A DNA stretch of 64,000 nucleotides from RBG-16-66-20 sp040752005 (GTDB lineage Bacteria > Pseudomonadota > Gammaproteobacteria > Burkholderiales > SG8-39). Below the pieces are notes generated by a model, which saw only the letters and a list, made by a program, of their open reading frames with translations, did not search any database and was not told the origin of the DNA. Below, piece by piece: positions 54,147-63,340 of this stretch. Location of the stretch: assembly GCA_040752005.1 (NCBI GenBank), contig JBFMFX010000004.1, positions 1-64,000 of the forward strand. Direction: 5' to 3'. Every line of letters begins with the position of its first letter. Within the stretch, counting starts at the first letter, position 1. Both the position numbers and the translations under genes were made by a program.

Positions 54147-54956
54147 ATGCCCGAGCTTCCGGAAGTCGAAGTCACGCGCCGCTCGATCGCGCCGCACGTC
54201 GTCGGGCGCACGATCCGCGACGTGACGGTGCGCGAGCGCCGGCTGCGCTGGCCGGTTCCGGCGGCGCTCGCGCGCGCCCGGCGCCGCGCGGTGCGCGCGG
54301 TCAGGCGCCGCGGCAAGTACCTGCTGCTCGACTGCGGCCGCGGCCACGTCATCGTGCATCTGGGCATGTCCGGAAGCCTGCGGCTGGTGGCGCGCGGCAC
54401 GCCGCCGGGCCGCCACGAGCATGTGGACATCGCCTTCGGCGACCGGGTGCTGCGGCTGCGCGATCCGCGCCGCTTCGGCGCGGTGCTCTGGACCGAACGC
54501 CCGCCCGGCGCGCATCCGCTGCTCGCGCGCCTCGGCGTCGAGCCGCTCGCGCGCGCCTTTGACGGCGAGCGGCTGCGCGCGCTCGCGCGCGGACGGCGCA
54601 CGTCCGTCAAGCAGCTCCTGATGGACGGGCGCCTCGTCGCCGGCATCGGCAACATCTACGCCTCAGAGGCGCTGTTCCTCGCCGGCATCCGCCCGACGCG
54701 GCGCGCGGGATCGCTCTCGCGCGCGCAGTGCGCCGCCCTCGCGCGCGCGGTCAAGCGCACGCTGCGCGCCGCGATCCGCGCCGGCGGCTCGACGCTGCGC
54801 GATTTCGTCGGCGGCGACGGCGCGCCGGGGGAATTCCAGTTGAAGGCGTGGGTGTACGACCGCGCCGGATTGCCCTGCCGGCGCTGCGGAACGCCGATCC
54901 GGCGCCTGGTGCAGGGCCAGCGTGCGAGCTTTTACTGCCCGCGCTGCCAGCGCTAG
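54147..54956 (+). CDS. mutM: Formamidopyrimidine-DNA glycosylase
   Basis: 269 residues. Start ATG 54147 gives PELPEVE after Met removal, so catalytic Pro and Glu are at the N-terminus. VHLGMSGSL, the helix-two-turn-helix (VAGIGNIYASEALF) and a C-terminal zinc finger (CRRCGTPIRR...FYCPRCQR) are complete. Removes oxidised purines from DNA. Confidence 0.95.
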   Translation: MPELPEVEVTRRSIAPHVVGRTIRDVTVRERRLRWPVPAALARARRRAVRAVRRRGKYLLLDCGRGHVIVHLGMSGSLRLVARGTPPGRHEHVDIAFGDRVLRLRDPRRFGAVLWTERPPGAHPLLARLGVEPLARAFDGERLRALARGRRTSVKQLLMDGRLVAGIGNIYASEALFLAGIRPTRRAGSLSRAQCAALARAVKRTLRAAIRAGGSTLRDFVGGDGAPGEFQLKAWVYDRAGLPCRRCGTPIRRLVQGQRASFYCPRCQR

Positions 54957-54994
54957 ACGCCGCCCGGGCGGCGCAGGCCGGCCGCGGCCCCGCT

Positions 54995-55483
54995 TCAGCC
55001 GCCCTGCGCCTTGACCTTCGCGAGCAGCCGCTCGCGCACCGCCGGGTGCACGAACTTCGACACGTCGCCGCCGAGCTGCGCGATCTCGCGAACGAGCGTC
55101 GCCGAGATGAACATGTGCTGCTCGCCCGGCGTGAGGAACACCGTTTCCAGGTCCGGGTACAGGGCGCGGTTCATCCCGGCAAGCTGGAACTCGTATTCGA
55201 AGTCCGACACCGCGCGCAGGCCGCGCAGCACGACGCGCGCGCCCTGCTCGCGCACGAACGCGGTGAGCAGACCGGAGAAACCGATCACGGTGACGTTGCC
55301 GATGTCGGCGAGCACCGCGCGCGCGAGCTCGATGCGCTCGGCGAGCGAGAAGAACGGGCGCTTGGCGCGGCTGTCGGCGATCGCGAGCACGACGTGGTCG
55401 AACAGGCGGCTTGCGCGCCGCACGAGATCCTCGTGCCCGCGCGTCAGCGGATCAAACGTTCCCGGATACACCGCTCGGATCAT
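54995..55483 (-). CDS. coaD: Phosphopantetheine adenylyltransferase
   Basis: 162 residues, standard length. AVYPGTFDPLTRGHEDLVRRA with the TxGH-type motif and EHMFISATLVREIAQLGGDVSKFVHP. Penultimate step of coenzyme A synthesis. Overlaps the rsmD end by 32 bases. Confidence 0.95.
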   Translation of the reverse strand: MIRAVYPGTFDPLTRGHEDLVRRASRLFDHVVLAIADSRAKRPFFSLAERIELARAVLADIGNVTVIGFSGLLTAFVREQGARVVLRGLRAVSDFEYEFQLAGMNRALYPDLETVFLTPGEQHMFISATLVREIAQLGGDVSKFVHPAVRERLLAKVKAQGG

Positions 55484-56078
55484 CGCCGCCTCCGTTGCCG
55501 CCCCATTCGAGGAGCTGGTAGCTCACCTGTCCCGCCGCGCCGCGGCGCAGCTCGCGCCACGGCGCGACCGCGCTCACCGGCGCCGCCGCCTCGACGTACA
55601 CCCGCGCGCCGCGCGCGAGCACCGGCGCGAGGCGCGCCAGCAGCATCGGCACGGCATTGTGCCTGAAGGGCGGATCAAGGAAAACCACGTCGAAGCGCTC
55701 GCGCGCGCGTGCCAGCCAGGCGAGCGCGTCGGCGCGCACGATTTCGACCGCCGCCGCCCCGAGCGCGGCGCGCGTGCGCGCGAGCGCCGCCGCCGCCGCG
55801 CGATCCTTCTCCACCATCACCACGCGCGCGGCGCCGCGCGAGGCAGCCTCGAAGCCGAGCGCGCCGCTGCCGGCGAACAGATCGAGGCAGCAAAGTCCGT
55901 CCAGCCTCTGGCCGAGCCAGTTGAACAGCGTCTCGCGCACCCGGTCCGGCGTCGGGCGCAGCTCCGGCCGCGCCGGCACCGCGATCCTTTGCCCGCGCCA
56001 CAGTCCGCCGATGATGCGCACGCGCCCGCGCCGCGCGGGCGCGCCACGGCGCGCTTTCGCTTTGCGGGTAGAATCCAC
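55452..56078 (-). CDS. rsmD: 16S rRNA (guanine-966-N2) methyltransferase
   Basis: 208 residues. RIIGGLWRGQRI, LRPTPDRVRETLFNWL, the SAM motif CLDLFAGSGALGFEAASRGA and the catalytic DVVFLDPPF. GTG start at 56078; only six bases separate it from the divergent ftsY start, so each promoter must lie inside the other gene. Confidence 0.9.
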   Translation of the reverse strand: MDSTRKAKARRGAPARRGRVRIIGGLWRGQRIAVPARPELRPTPDRVRETLFNWLGQRLDGLCCLDLFAGSGALGFEAASRGAARVVMVEKDRAAAAALARTRAALGAAAVEIVRADALAWLARARERFDVVFLDPPFRHNAVPMLLARLAPVLARGARVYVEAAAPVSAVAPWRELRRGAAGQVSYQLLEWGGNGGGDDPSGVSGNV

Positions 56079-56084
56079 GCATCC

Positions 56085-57014
56085 ATGGTAGCAGCGGCGT
56101 CCTGGGCGCAACGCCTGAAGGCGGGCCTTGCGCGCACGCGCGAGGCGCTTGCCGGCGGCCTGGCTGCGCTCGTCGGCCGCCGCCCGATTGACGAAGCGCT
56201 TTTCGAGGAGCTGGAAGCGGCGCTCCTCGTCGCCGACTGCGGCGTGGACGCCGCGCGCGAGCTGATCGCGCGCCTGCGCGCGCGCGCAAGGAAGGAAGGG
56301 CTCGAAGACGCGGCGGCGCTGCGCGCCGCGCTCCGCGATGGCATCGCCGAGCTGCTCGCGCCGCTCGAGCGGCCGCTCGCGCTGCCGGCGGCGCGCCCCT
56401 GCGTGATCATGGTCGCGGGCGTCAACGGCTCGGGCAAGACCACCTCCATCGGCAAGCTCGCGAAATGGCTCCAGGGCCGCGGGCTGCGGGTGCTGCTTGC
56501 CGCCGGCGACACCTTCCGCGCGGCGGCGCGCGAGCAGCTCGCCGCCTGGGGCGAAAAGAACGGCGTGCCGGTGATCGGCCAGCACGGAGGCGATCCGGGC
56601 GCGGTGGTGTTCGACGCGATCGGCGCGGCGCGTGCCCGCGGCGTGGACGTCGTGATCGCCGACACCGCCGGTCGGCTGCCGACGCAGCTTCACCTGATGG
56701 AGGAGATCCGCAAGGTCAAGCGCGTCGCCGCCAAGGCGCTCGAGGGCGCGCCGCACGAGATCCTGCTGGTGCTCGATGCCGGAACCGGGCAGAACGCGCT
56801 CGCGCAGGTGAAAGCGTTCGACGAGGCGCTCGGCCTGACCGGGCTCATCCTCACCAAGCTCGACGGCACCGCCAAGGGCGGCGTGGTGTGCGCCATCGCG
56901 CGCGCCCGCGGCGCCGCCGCGCCGCTGCCGCTGCTGTTCGTCGGCGTCGGCGAGGGCGTGGACGACCTGCGCCCGTTTCGCGCGCGAGAGTTCGCGGAGG
57001 CGCTGGTTGATTAG
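56085..57014 (+). CDS. ftsY: Signal-recognition-particle receptor FtsY
   Basis: 309 residues without the long acidic N-terminus of the E. coli protein. GTPase motifs: GVNGSGKTTSIGKLA, DTFRAAAREQL, DTAGRLPTQLHLM, TKLDGTAKGG, and GVGEGVDDLRPF near the end. Targets ribosomes to the membrane. Confidence 0.94.
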   Translation: MVAAASWAQRLKAGLARTREALAGGLAALVGRRPIDEALFEELEAALLVADCGVDAARELIARLRARARKEGLEDAAALRAALRDGIAELLAPLERPLALPAARPCVIMVAGVNGSGKTTSIGKLAKWLQGRGLRVLLAAGDTFRAAAREQLAAWGEKNGVPVIGQHGGDPGAVVFDAIGAARARGVDVVIADTAGRLPTQLHLMEEIRKVKRVAAKALEGAPHEILLVLDAGTGQNALAQVKAFDEALGLTGLILTKLDGTAKGGVVCAIARARGAAAPLPLLFVGVGEGVDDLRPFRAREFAEALVD

Positions 57015-57660
57015 CTTCTCCGGCGTGAGCAAGCGCTATCCGGACGGGCACGAGGCGCTCGCCAACGTGACGTTCTCGATCGAACCCGGCGAGTTCGTGT
57101 TCGTCGCCGGCCATACCGGCGCGGGCAAGACCACGCTGCTCAAGCTGATCGCCGCGATCGAGCGCCCGAGCGCCGGGGCGGTGATCGTCGCCGGGCAGAA
57201 CGTCGGCGCCCTCAAGCCCGCGGCGGTCCCCTATCTGCGCCGCAACCTCGGTCTGGTGTTCCAGGGCCAGAAGCTGCTCTACGATCGCAGCGTCTTCGAC
57301 AACGTGATGCTGCCGCTCGCGTTCGGCGAGCTGACCGAGCGCGAGGCGGCGCGCCGCGCCCGCGCCGCGCTGGAGAAGGTGGGACTCGCGGCGCGCGAGC
57401 GCGCCAACCCGATCCAGCTCTCCGGCGGCGAGCAGCAGCGCCTCGCCATCGCGCGCGCGGTGGTGAACCGCCCGGCGGTGCTGCTCGCCGACGAGCCGAC
57501 CGCCAACCTCGACGCCGCGGCCGCCGGCGCCGTGCTCGACATCTTCAGCGCGTTCCACCAGGTCGGCGTGACCGTGCTCGTCGCCACGCACGACGAGGCG
57601 CTGATCGCGCGCTCGGGGCGGCGCGTGCTGCGTCTGTCGAACGGCAGCCTGGCGGCGTGA
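57007..57660 (+). CDS. ftsE: Cell-division ATP-binding protein FtsE
   Basis: 217 residues. Walker A GHTGAGKTT, signature LSGGEQQR, Walker B AVLLADEPTANLD. TTG start at 57007, overlapping the ftsY end, with GGAGG upstream. Works with FtsX at the septum to activate murein hydrolases. Confidence 0.93.
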   Translation: MISFSGVSKRYPDGHEALANVTFSIEPGEFVFVAGHTGAGKTTLLKLIAAIERPSAGAVIVAGQNVGALKPAAVPYLRRNLGLVFQGQKLLYDRSVFDNVMLPLAFGELTEREAARRARAALEKVGLAARERANPIQLSGGEQQRLAIARAVVNRPAVLLADEPTANLDAAAAGAVLDIFSAFHQVGVTVLVATHDEALIARSGRRVLRLSNGSLAA

Positions 57661-58568
57661 GGGCCTGGCTGCGCCATCACCGGCGCGCGGCGGCGGCGGC
57701 GCTCGCGCGGCTGGCGGGCCAGAAGGCCGCGGCGGTGTTGAATGCGCTCGTGATCGGCATCGCGCTCGCGCTCCCGGCGGGCGCCTACGCGCTGCTGGAG
57801 AGCCTGCGCGCGGCGGCCGCCGACGCCTCGTTCGAGCCGCAGCTCACGGTGTTCCTCAGGCCGGAAGCGCCGCGCGCCGAGGCCGAGGCCGTGCGCGCGC
57901 GCCTCGAGAGGGAGCAGCGCGTGCGCGAGGTGCGATTCGTTTCCCGCGAGCAGGCGCTCACGGAGCTGCAGACGGTCGAGGGCATCGCCGAAATCGCCGC
58001 CGCGCTGGAGACGAACCCCCTGCCGGATGCCTTCGTCGTGCGCCTGCGCGAGGCGGCGCCGCACGAGGCCGTGGAGGCATTCGCCGCGGAGCTGCGTGCG
58101 CTCGCCGCGGTCGCGCATGTGCAGGCCGATCCGCTCTGGGCGCGGCGGCTGGCGGCGCTCGTCGGCATCGCGCGCCTGGCGATCGCGCTCCTCGCCGCGC
58201 TGCTCGCCTTCGGACTGGTGGCAATCACGTTCAACACCATCCGGCTACAGATCCTCACCCAGCGCGCGGAAATCGAGGTGTCGAAACTGATCGGGGCGAC
58301 CGATGCCTTTATCCGTCGTCCCTTTCTCTACCTCGGCGCGATGCAAGGCCTGTGCGGCGGCGCGGTCGCGCTCGCCATCCTGTGGGCAAGCCTGTCTGCG
58401 CTCAACCCGGAGGTGGCGGAGCTTGCAGCCACCTATGGCTCGAGCTTTCGGCTGCGGTTTCTGGAGCCGGGCGACGCCACGGCGGTCGCGGCATTTTCCG
58501 CCTTCCTGGGATGGCTTGGAGCCTATTTATCAGTAAGCAAACACTTACGAGAGATAGAGCCGTCGTAG
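57657..58568 (+). CDS. ftsX: Cell-division permease FtsX
   Basis: 303 residues; N-terminal helix, a periplasmic domain (PQLTVFLRPEAPRAEAEAV; VRFVSREQALTELQ) and three C-terminal helices with EVSKLIGATDAFIRRPFLYLGAMQG. GTG start overlapping the ftsE stop. Confidence 0.92.
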   Translation: MRAWLRHHRRAAAAALARLAGQKAAAVLNALVIGIALALPAGAYALLESLRAAAADASFEPQLTVFLRPEAPRAEAEAVRARLEREQRVREVRFVSREQALTELQTVEGIAEIAAALETNPLPDAFVVRLREAAPHEAVEAFAAELRALAAVAHVQADPLWARRLAALVGIARLAIALLAALLAFGLVAITFNTIRLQILTQRAEIEVSKLIGATDAFIRRPFLYLGAMQGLCGGAVALAILWASLSALNPEVAELAATYGSSFRLRFLEPGDATAVAAFSAFLGWLGAYLSVSKHLREIEPS

Positions 58569-58606
58569 GCTATTCCGGATTGGCTCTCAGGGAACTACCG
58601 GAGGCG

Positions 58607-58633
58607 TTAGCACTCTAAGGGCGAGAGTGCTAA
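58607..58633 (+). promoter_or_regulatory. CIRCE element upstream of rpoH
   Basis: TTAGCACTC, a nine-base spacer, and GAGTGCTAA: a perfect match to the HrcA operator. It ends 25 bases before the rpoH ATG, followed by GGGAGG. HrcA would repress the heat-shock sigma factor here. Confidence 0.92.
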
Positions 58634-58658
58634 ACTCGCTTGGGAGGTAATCAACCGA

Positions 58659-59576
58659 ATGGAACCCGTCATGTCGTCTGTCGCGCCCATGCCCGCGGTG
58701 GCGGGGGCGCTGCCCACGCCGGCCGGAGGCAGCCTGGAGTCCTACATCCAGGCGGTCAACCGCTTCCCGATCCTTTCGGCCGAGGAGGAGCGGGCGCTCG
58801 CCGAACGCTTTCGCAGGGACAACGACCTCGAGGCCGCGCGCCGGCTGGTGCTCTCGCACCTGCGGCTTGTGGTTTCGGTCGCGCGCGGCTATCTCGGCTA
58901 CGGACTTCCGTTTGGCGATCTGATCCAGGAAGGCAACGTCGGCCTGATGAAGGCGGTCAAGCGCTTCGATCCGGCGCGCGGGGTGCGGCTGGTGTCCTTC
59001 GCCATCCACTGGATCCGGGCCGAGATCCACGAGTTCATCCTGCGCAACTGGCGCCTGGTGAAGCTCGCCACCACCAAGGCGCAGCGCAAGCTCTTCTTCA
59101 ACCTGCGCTCGATGAAGCAGGACTTCGGACCGATGTCGAGAGCCGAGGCGAAGCGCATCGCGCGCGAGCTGAAGGTGCGGCCCGAGGACGTGGTCGAGAT
59201 GGAGACGCGGCTCGCCGGGCAGGAAGTCGCCTTCGAGCCGGAGGCGGGCGACGAGGAAGGCTACGCTCCGGTGCACTATCTCGCCGCCGACCCGGAGGCC
59301 GAGCCTTCGCAGGTGCTGGAGGCCGCCGAAACCGAACGGCTGCGCACCGAGGGACTGAAGCAGGCGCTTGCGGTGCTCGATTCCCGCAGCCGCCGCATCA
59401 TCGAGGCGCGGTGGCTGAAGGAGAAGAAGCCCGCCACGCTGCACGACCTGGCGCGCGAGTTCAAGGTTTCGGCCGAGCGCATCCGCCAGCTCGAAGCGAA
59501 GGCGCTGGAGAAGATGAAAAAGGCGATGCTCGCCGGCCCGGCGCGCGCGGCGCTGCCTGCGCTCGCCGCGGCATGA
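58659..59576 (+). CDS. rpoH: Heat-shock sigma factor RpoH
   Basis: 305 residues. Region 2 (LVVSVARGYLGYGLPFGDLIQEGNVGLMKAVKRFDP...WIRAEIHEFILRNW), the RpoH box QRKLFFNLR, and region 4 helix-turn-helix (KPATLHDLAREFKVSAERIRQLEAKALEKM). Preceded by a CIRCE site, so both sigma-32 and HrcA circuits meet here. Confidence 0.95.
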   Translation: MEPVMSSVAPMPAVAGALPTPAGGSLESYIQAVNRFPILSAEEERALAERFRRDNDLEAARRLVLSHLRLVVSVARGYLGYGLPFGDLIQEGNVGLMKAVKRFDPARGVRLVSFAIHWIRAEIHEFILRNWRLVKLATTKAQRKLFFNLRSMKQDFGPMSRAEAKRIARELKVRPEDVVEMETRLAGQEVAFEPEAGDEEGYAPVHYLAADPEAEPSQVLEAAETERLRTEGLKQALAVLDSRSRRIIEARWLKEKKPATLHDLAREFKVSAERIRQLEAKALEKMKKAMLAGPARAALPALAAA

Positions 59577-59589
59577 GCGGCGCCCCTGC

Positions 59590-60078
59590 CTACCGGCGCG
59601 ATTCGGTCGCGAGCAGCCGCGTCATCTCGTCGAACGGCACCGGCCGGCCGACGAGATAGCCCTGCATCTGGTCGCAGCGCAACAGGCGCAGAAAGCGCGC
59701 CTGTTCTTCCGAATCCACGCCCTCGGCGATCACCGTCAGGCGCAGGCTGTGCGCCAGCGAGATGACCGTCTGCACCAGCAGCATCGCATCCGCATCCTCT
59801 GGCATGGCGACGACGAACGAGCGGTCAATCTTGAGCGCCTGCACCGGCAGCTTGGCGAGGTAGCCGAGCGAGGAGTAGCCGGTGCCGATATCGTCAATCG
59901 CGATGCCGACCCCGAGGCGCCGCAGCTCCGTCAGCTTCGCGATGTTCGCCTCGACGTCCTCCATGACCAGGCTCTCGGTGATCTCCAGATCGAGGCCCGG
60001 CGGGCGCGCGCCGTGTGCGAGCGCCTGCTCGAGCAGCGCCGCGTCTGCGGCGCAATCTTCGAGAACGAGCAGCTTCAC
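59590..60078 (-). pseudogene. Receiver-EAL gene with an in-frame internal deletion
   Basis: 162 residues from GTG 60078. The first ~23 residues (VKLLVLEDCAADAALLEQAL) start a response-regulator receiver, but the text then turns into the second half of an EAL domain (LEITESLVMEDVEANIAKL, IAIDDIGTGYSSLGYLAKLPVQALKIDRSFV, EGVDSEEQARFLRLLRCDQMQGYLVGRP). The EAL motif itself and the receiver Asp are missing. c-di-GMP hydrolysis is not possible. Confidence 0.7.
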
Positions 60079-60181
60079 GCGCGCCCCCGAAGTGCGACTG
60101 CGCTGCGGCCGGCGCCTGCCCGCGCGCATCGTGGAAACCCGTCCGGCGCGCCGGCCCGCGCCCGGACGACGGCCTTGTTCA

Positions 60182-60829
60182 TCACTCGAGGTCCGCAAGC
60201 CCGTGGCGGATCGCGTACTTCACCAGCGCGGCGAAATGATCCAGCCCGAGCTTGTGCATCAGGCGCAGCCGGTAGGTCTCGACCGTGCGTGGCGACAGGC
60301 CGAGCGCGCGCGCGATTCTCCCGTTCGTGTACCCGCTCGCCGCAAGGCGAACGATGTGCCGCTCGCCCTCGGTGAGCGGCTCCAGGCCGCTCGTATCGCG
60401 CCCGAGCGGCCGCGGCGTGGCGACGCGCCGCCCGGCGGCGCGTGCCGCGGCTTCGCGCACCGCCTCGAGCAGCGCCTGTCCCGCCGAGTCTTTCGCCAGC
60501 ACCGCGCTCGCACCGGCGGCGCGGGCGCGCCGCGCCAGCATCGGCGTGGCGCTCGAGCACAGGATCACCACGCCGAGCGCAGGCGCCCGCTCGCGGAGCA
60601 CGCGGGTCGCGGCGACGCCGTCCATGCCATCGAGCGCGGCGTCCAGAACCGCAACCTGGGGCTTGAGCTGCTGCGCCGCGCGCACCGCCGCCGGCCCGTC
60701 CGGCACCATGCCGACCACCGTCAGGTCGGGCTGGCAATCGAGATAGCAGCGCAGGCACTCGCGCAGGACCCCGTGCGGGAGCGCGATCATCACCCGGAGG
60801 GCGCAATTCGCCGGCGCGCTCTGTCGCAT
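60182..60829 (-). CDS. LuxR-type response regulator
   Basis: 215 residues. Receiver domain with Asp in VAVLDAALDGMDG and a Lys in VLAKDSAG, then a GerE helix-turn-helix (LTEGERHIVRLAASGYTNGRIARALGLSPRTVETYRLRLMHKLG). No sensor kinase gene is adjacent; upstream of the deleted receiver-EAL gene. Confidence 0.82.
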   Translation of the reverse strand: MRQSAPANCALRVMIALPHGVLRECLRCYLDCQPDLTVVGMVPDGPAAVRAAQQLKPQVAVLDAALDGMDGVAATRVLRERAPALGVVILCSSATPMLARRARAAGASAVLAKDSAGQALLEAVREAAARAAGRRVATPRPLGRDTSGLEPLTEGERHIVRLAASGYTNGRIARALGLSPRTVETYRLRLMHKLGLDHFAALVKYAIRHGLADLE

Positions 60830-61261
60830 CGCGCGATTCCTAGCGTTTCCTTGGATAACGGCGCGCGCCATTGACGCGGCCATGGTACGGCCGGCGAGGG
60901 AGCGCGAATATCGCAGAACCCCGATGTCGCGGATCCGGATTGCCCTGCGGGCCGAGCGCGCGGGCGAGGATACCCGGCGCCAGTGACGCCGGAGCAGCCG
61001 ACCAGCCTTGCGGCTCGCGCCGTGATCGCCAGCGATCGGAGACTCCGCCGGCCGCCTTGCCCGAACCGTGCCCTCGCGCATGCGCCACCACCTCGGGCGT
61101 TGCGACTGGCTCGGGGGACGGGGGCCGTCGCGACGCGAGCAGTTGCGGGCGCAGCATACGCCAGTTGCGGGCTGCGCGCGTGCTCAGGCCACACCGACCA
61201 CGTGGCCTTTGTTCGCGGGCAGGCGGCCCCCGATGCTCGAGGCGGGGCGCGCCGCTTTGCG
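60830..61261. other. Intergenic stretch between the response regulator and sco
   Basis: No supported gene. The short string CAGTTGCGGGC appears twice, about 20 bases apart near 61140-61175. No hairpin terminator was identified. Confidence 0.4.
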
Positions 61262-61858
61262 CTATTTCCCGAGCAGCGTGCGCAGGTCGGCGGCGAGATC
61301 CTGGGCGAGGCGGTCGTGGCGGATGAAAAGGCGCAGCCGCCCCTCGGCGTCGAGCACGTAAGTCTGCGCGCTGTGATCCACCGAGTACTCGCCGGGGTTC
61401 TTGCCGGGGCGCTTGTCGTAGAAGATTCTGAACTCCTTTGCCGCCTTGCGGACCGCCTCCGGATCGCCGGTGAGGCCGAGGAAGGAAGGATGGAACGCCG
61501 GCACGAACTTCGCGAGCACTTCCGGCGTGTCGCGCTCCGGGTCCACGGTGACGAAGAGCACCTGCACGCGTTCGGCGTCGCCCCCGAGCGCCTCGAGCGC
61601 CTGCGCGGCCTCGGCGAGCGTCGTCGGGCACACGTCCGGGCAATGCGTGAAGCCGAAGAACAGCACCACCACCTTGCCGCGGAAATCGGCAAGCGTGCGC
61701 AGCCTGCCGTCGTGGCCGATGAGGGCAAGCTCGCGCCCCCAGTCGGCGCCGGTGATGTCGGTGCCGCGGAACTTCGGTGCCTCCGGCGTGCAAGCGGCAA
61801 GCACCGCCGCAGCAAGCACGGCGGCGCGCGCGAGACTAGAGCGCAGCGTAGTGGTCAA
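61262..61858 (-). CDS. SCO1/SenC-type copper chaperone
   Basis: 198 residues. Lipobox LAAC (Cys23), thioredoxin fold with the copper motif CPDVCP (Cys73, Cys77) and the later His in VDHSAQTYVLD. Delivers copper to the CuA site of cytochrome oxidase. Overlaps ctaB by 23 bases. Confidence 0.93.
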   Translation of the reverse strand: MTTTLRSSLARAAVLAAAVLAACTPEAPKFRGTDITGADWGRELALIGHDGRLRTLADFRGKVVVLFFGFTHCPDVCPTTLAEAAQALEALGGDAERVQVLFVTVDPERDTPEVLAKFVPAFHPSFLGLTGDPEAVRKAAKEFRIFYDKRPGKNPGEYSVDHSAQTYVLDAEGRLRLFIRHDRLAQDLAADLRTLLGK

Positions 61859-62741
61859 CGAGCAGCGCCCCGAAGAGCAGCGCGAGATAGGCGATCGAGT
61901 AGCGGAACGCGGCGCGCGCGAGGCACTCGTCTTCCGAGCGCAGGATACGCACCGCGTAGCCGATGTACACCGCGCCCAGGGCCACCGCCGCGGCGAGGTA
62001 GAGCGGACCGCTCATCCGGATCGCGAACGGCAGCAGCGACACCGCGAACAGGATCAGCGTATAGAGCATCACCTGCAGCCGCGTGTAGCGCTTGCCGTGC
62101 GTCACCGGCAGCATCGGCACGCCCGCGCGCGCGTAGTCCTCGGCGCGGTAGAGCGCGAGCGACCAGAAGTGCGGCGGCGTCCAGGCGAAGATGATGAGAA
62201 ACAGCAGCATCGCCTCGGTGGTCACTTCGCCCGTCACCGCCGCCCAGCCGAGCACCGGCGGCATCGCCCCGGAGGCACCGCCGATCACGATGTTCTGCGG
62301 CGTGAGCGGCTTGAGGATCACGGTGTAGACGATCGCGTAGCCGACGAAGGTGGCCAGCGTCAGCCACATCGTGAGCGCGTTCACGTAGTGGCCGAGGATC
62401 CACAGGCCGGCCCCGCCCACCGCGCCCGCGAAGATGAGCGTCTCCAGCGCCGTCAGCTCTCCGCGCGGCAGCGGCCGCCACGCGGTGCGCTGCATGCGTG
62501 CGTCAATGCTGCGCTCGACGAGGCAGTTGACCGCCGCGGCCGCGCCGGCGACCAGCGCGATGCCGGCGGTCGCCGCCACGAGCAGCCCGGGCGCGACCAT
62601 GCCCGGGGAGGCGAGCAGCATCCCGATCACCGCGGTAAAGACGATGAGCGCCACCACCCGCGGCTTGGTGAGCGCGTAGAAGGCGCGCGCGCGCGCGACA
62701 AGCCCGGCGCTGCGCGACTGCGGGATGAATTCGGCCGACAA
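61836..62741 (-). CDS. ctaB: Protoheme IX farnesyltransferase
   Basis: 301 residues, seven or more membrane helices, prenyl-binding NCLVERSIDARMQRT and YTVILKPLTPQNIVIGGASGAMPPVLGW. Makes heme O. TTG start at 62741 without a clear ribosome site; an internal start is possible. Confidence 0.92.
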   Translation of the reverse strand: MSAEFIPQSRSAGLVARARAFYALTKPRVVALIVFTAVIGMLLASPGMVAPGLLVAATAGIALVAGAAAAVNCLVERSIDARMQRTAWRPLPRGELTALETLIFAGAVGGAGLWILGHYVNALTMWLTLATFVGYAIVYTVILKPLTPQNIVIGGASGAMPPVLGWAAVTGEVTTEAMLLFLIIFAWTPPHFWSLALYRAEDYARAGVPMLPVTHGKRYTRLQVMLYTLILFAVSLLPFAIRMSGPLYLAAAVALGAVYIGYAVRILRSEDECLARAAFRYSIAYLALLFGALLVDHYAAL

Positions 62742-62785
62742 GCGGCGCGGATTTTATCACGCGGCCCCGCGCCGCAGCCCCGTGC

Positions 62786-63340
62786 TCATCCGAAGCGCGA
62801 GACTTTCAGCAGCGTCTGCAAGTCCTTGAGCATCTTCGACGGATCCGGGTCGCGCGGAAAGCGCAGCATCAGATTGCCGAGCGGGTCCACCAGGTAGATG
62901 TGCGCCGCGGGCGAGCCTTCGGCCGGAAAGCGCGCAAGCAGGCGCGCATCGGCGCGCGCGATCACGGTGCCCTCGATCGCGGCGAGGAGCGCCGGCCGCG
63001 GCGCGACGTCGTCGGTGACCAGCCACAGGCGCTCGATGCGCGCCATGTCGCGGCCGGTGGCGCGCCGCACCTGCCGCATGAAGTAGAGCTTGCGCTCGCA
63101 GTAGGCGTCGCAGGCGCCGCCGTCAATCTGCACCAGCACCCAGCGGCCGCGCAGCGGCGCGAGCGCCTCGGCCTCGAGCGGCTGCGGCGTGATCAGCGTG
63201 CCGTAGTTGCCCGTCGTCCCCGGCGCCAGATCCAGCCACCACGCGAGCCATCCGGCCGCGACCGGAAGCGCGAAAAAGAGCGCAAGCAGCGCGAGCTTCA
63301 CCCGCCCGCGCCTGACCGGATCAGCCGGAAGGAGGCGCAT
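62786..63340 (-). CDS. Membrane protein of the cytochrome-oxidase assembly cluster
   Basis: 184 residues: one N-terminal helix (~15-37) and a thioredoxin-like exported part (ITPQPLEAEALAPLRGRWVLVQIDGGACDAYCERKLYFMRQVR) with a CDAYC pair. Commonly found between surf1 and ctaA/ctaB in betaproteobacteria; function unproven. GGAGGCG upstream. Confidence 0.8.
   Translation of the reverse strand: MRLLPADPVRRGRVKLALLALFFALPVAAGWLAWWLDLAPGTTGNYGTLITPQPLEAEALAPLRGRWVLVQIDGGACDAYCERKLYFMRQVRRATGRDMARIERLWLVTDDVAPRPALLAAIEGTVIARADARLLARFPAEGSPAAHIYLVDPLGNLMLRFPRDPDPSKMLKDLQTLLKVSRFG

Noticed and set aside
61140..61175. Two copies of CAGTTGCGGGC as a repeat array
   Set aside because: Only two copies, no further spacing pattern; not a CRISPR or tandem repeat.
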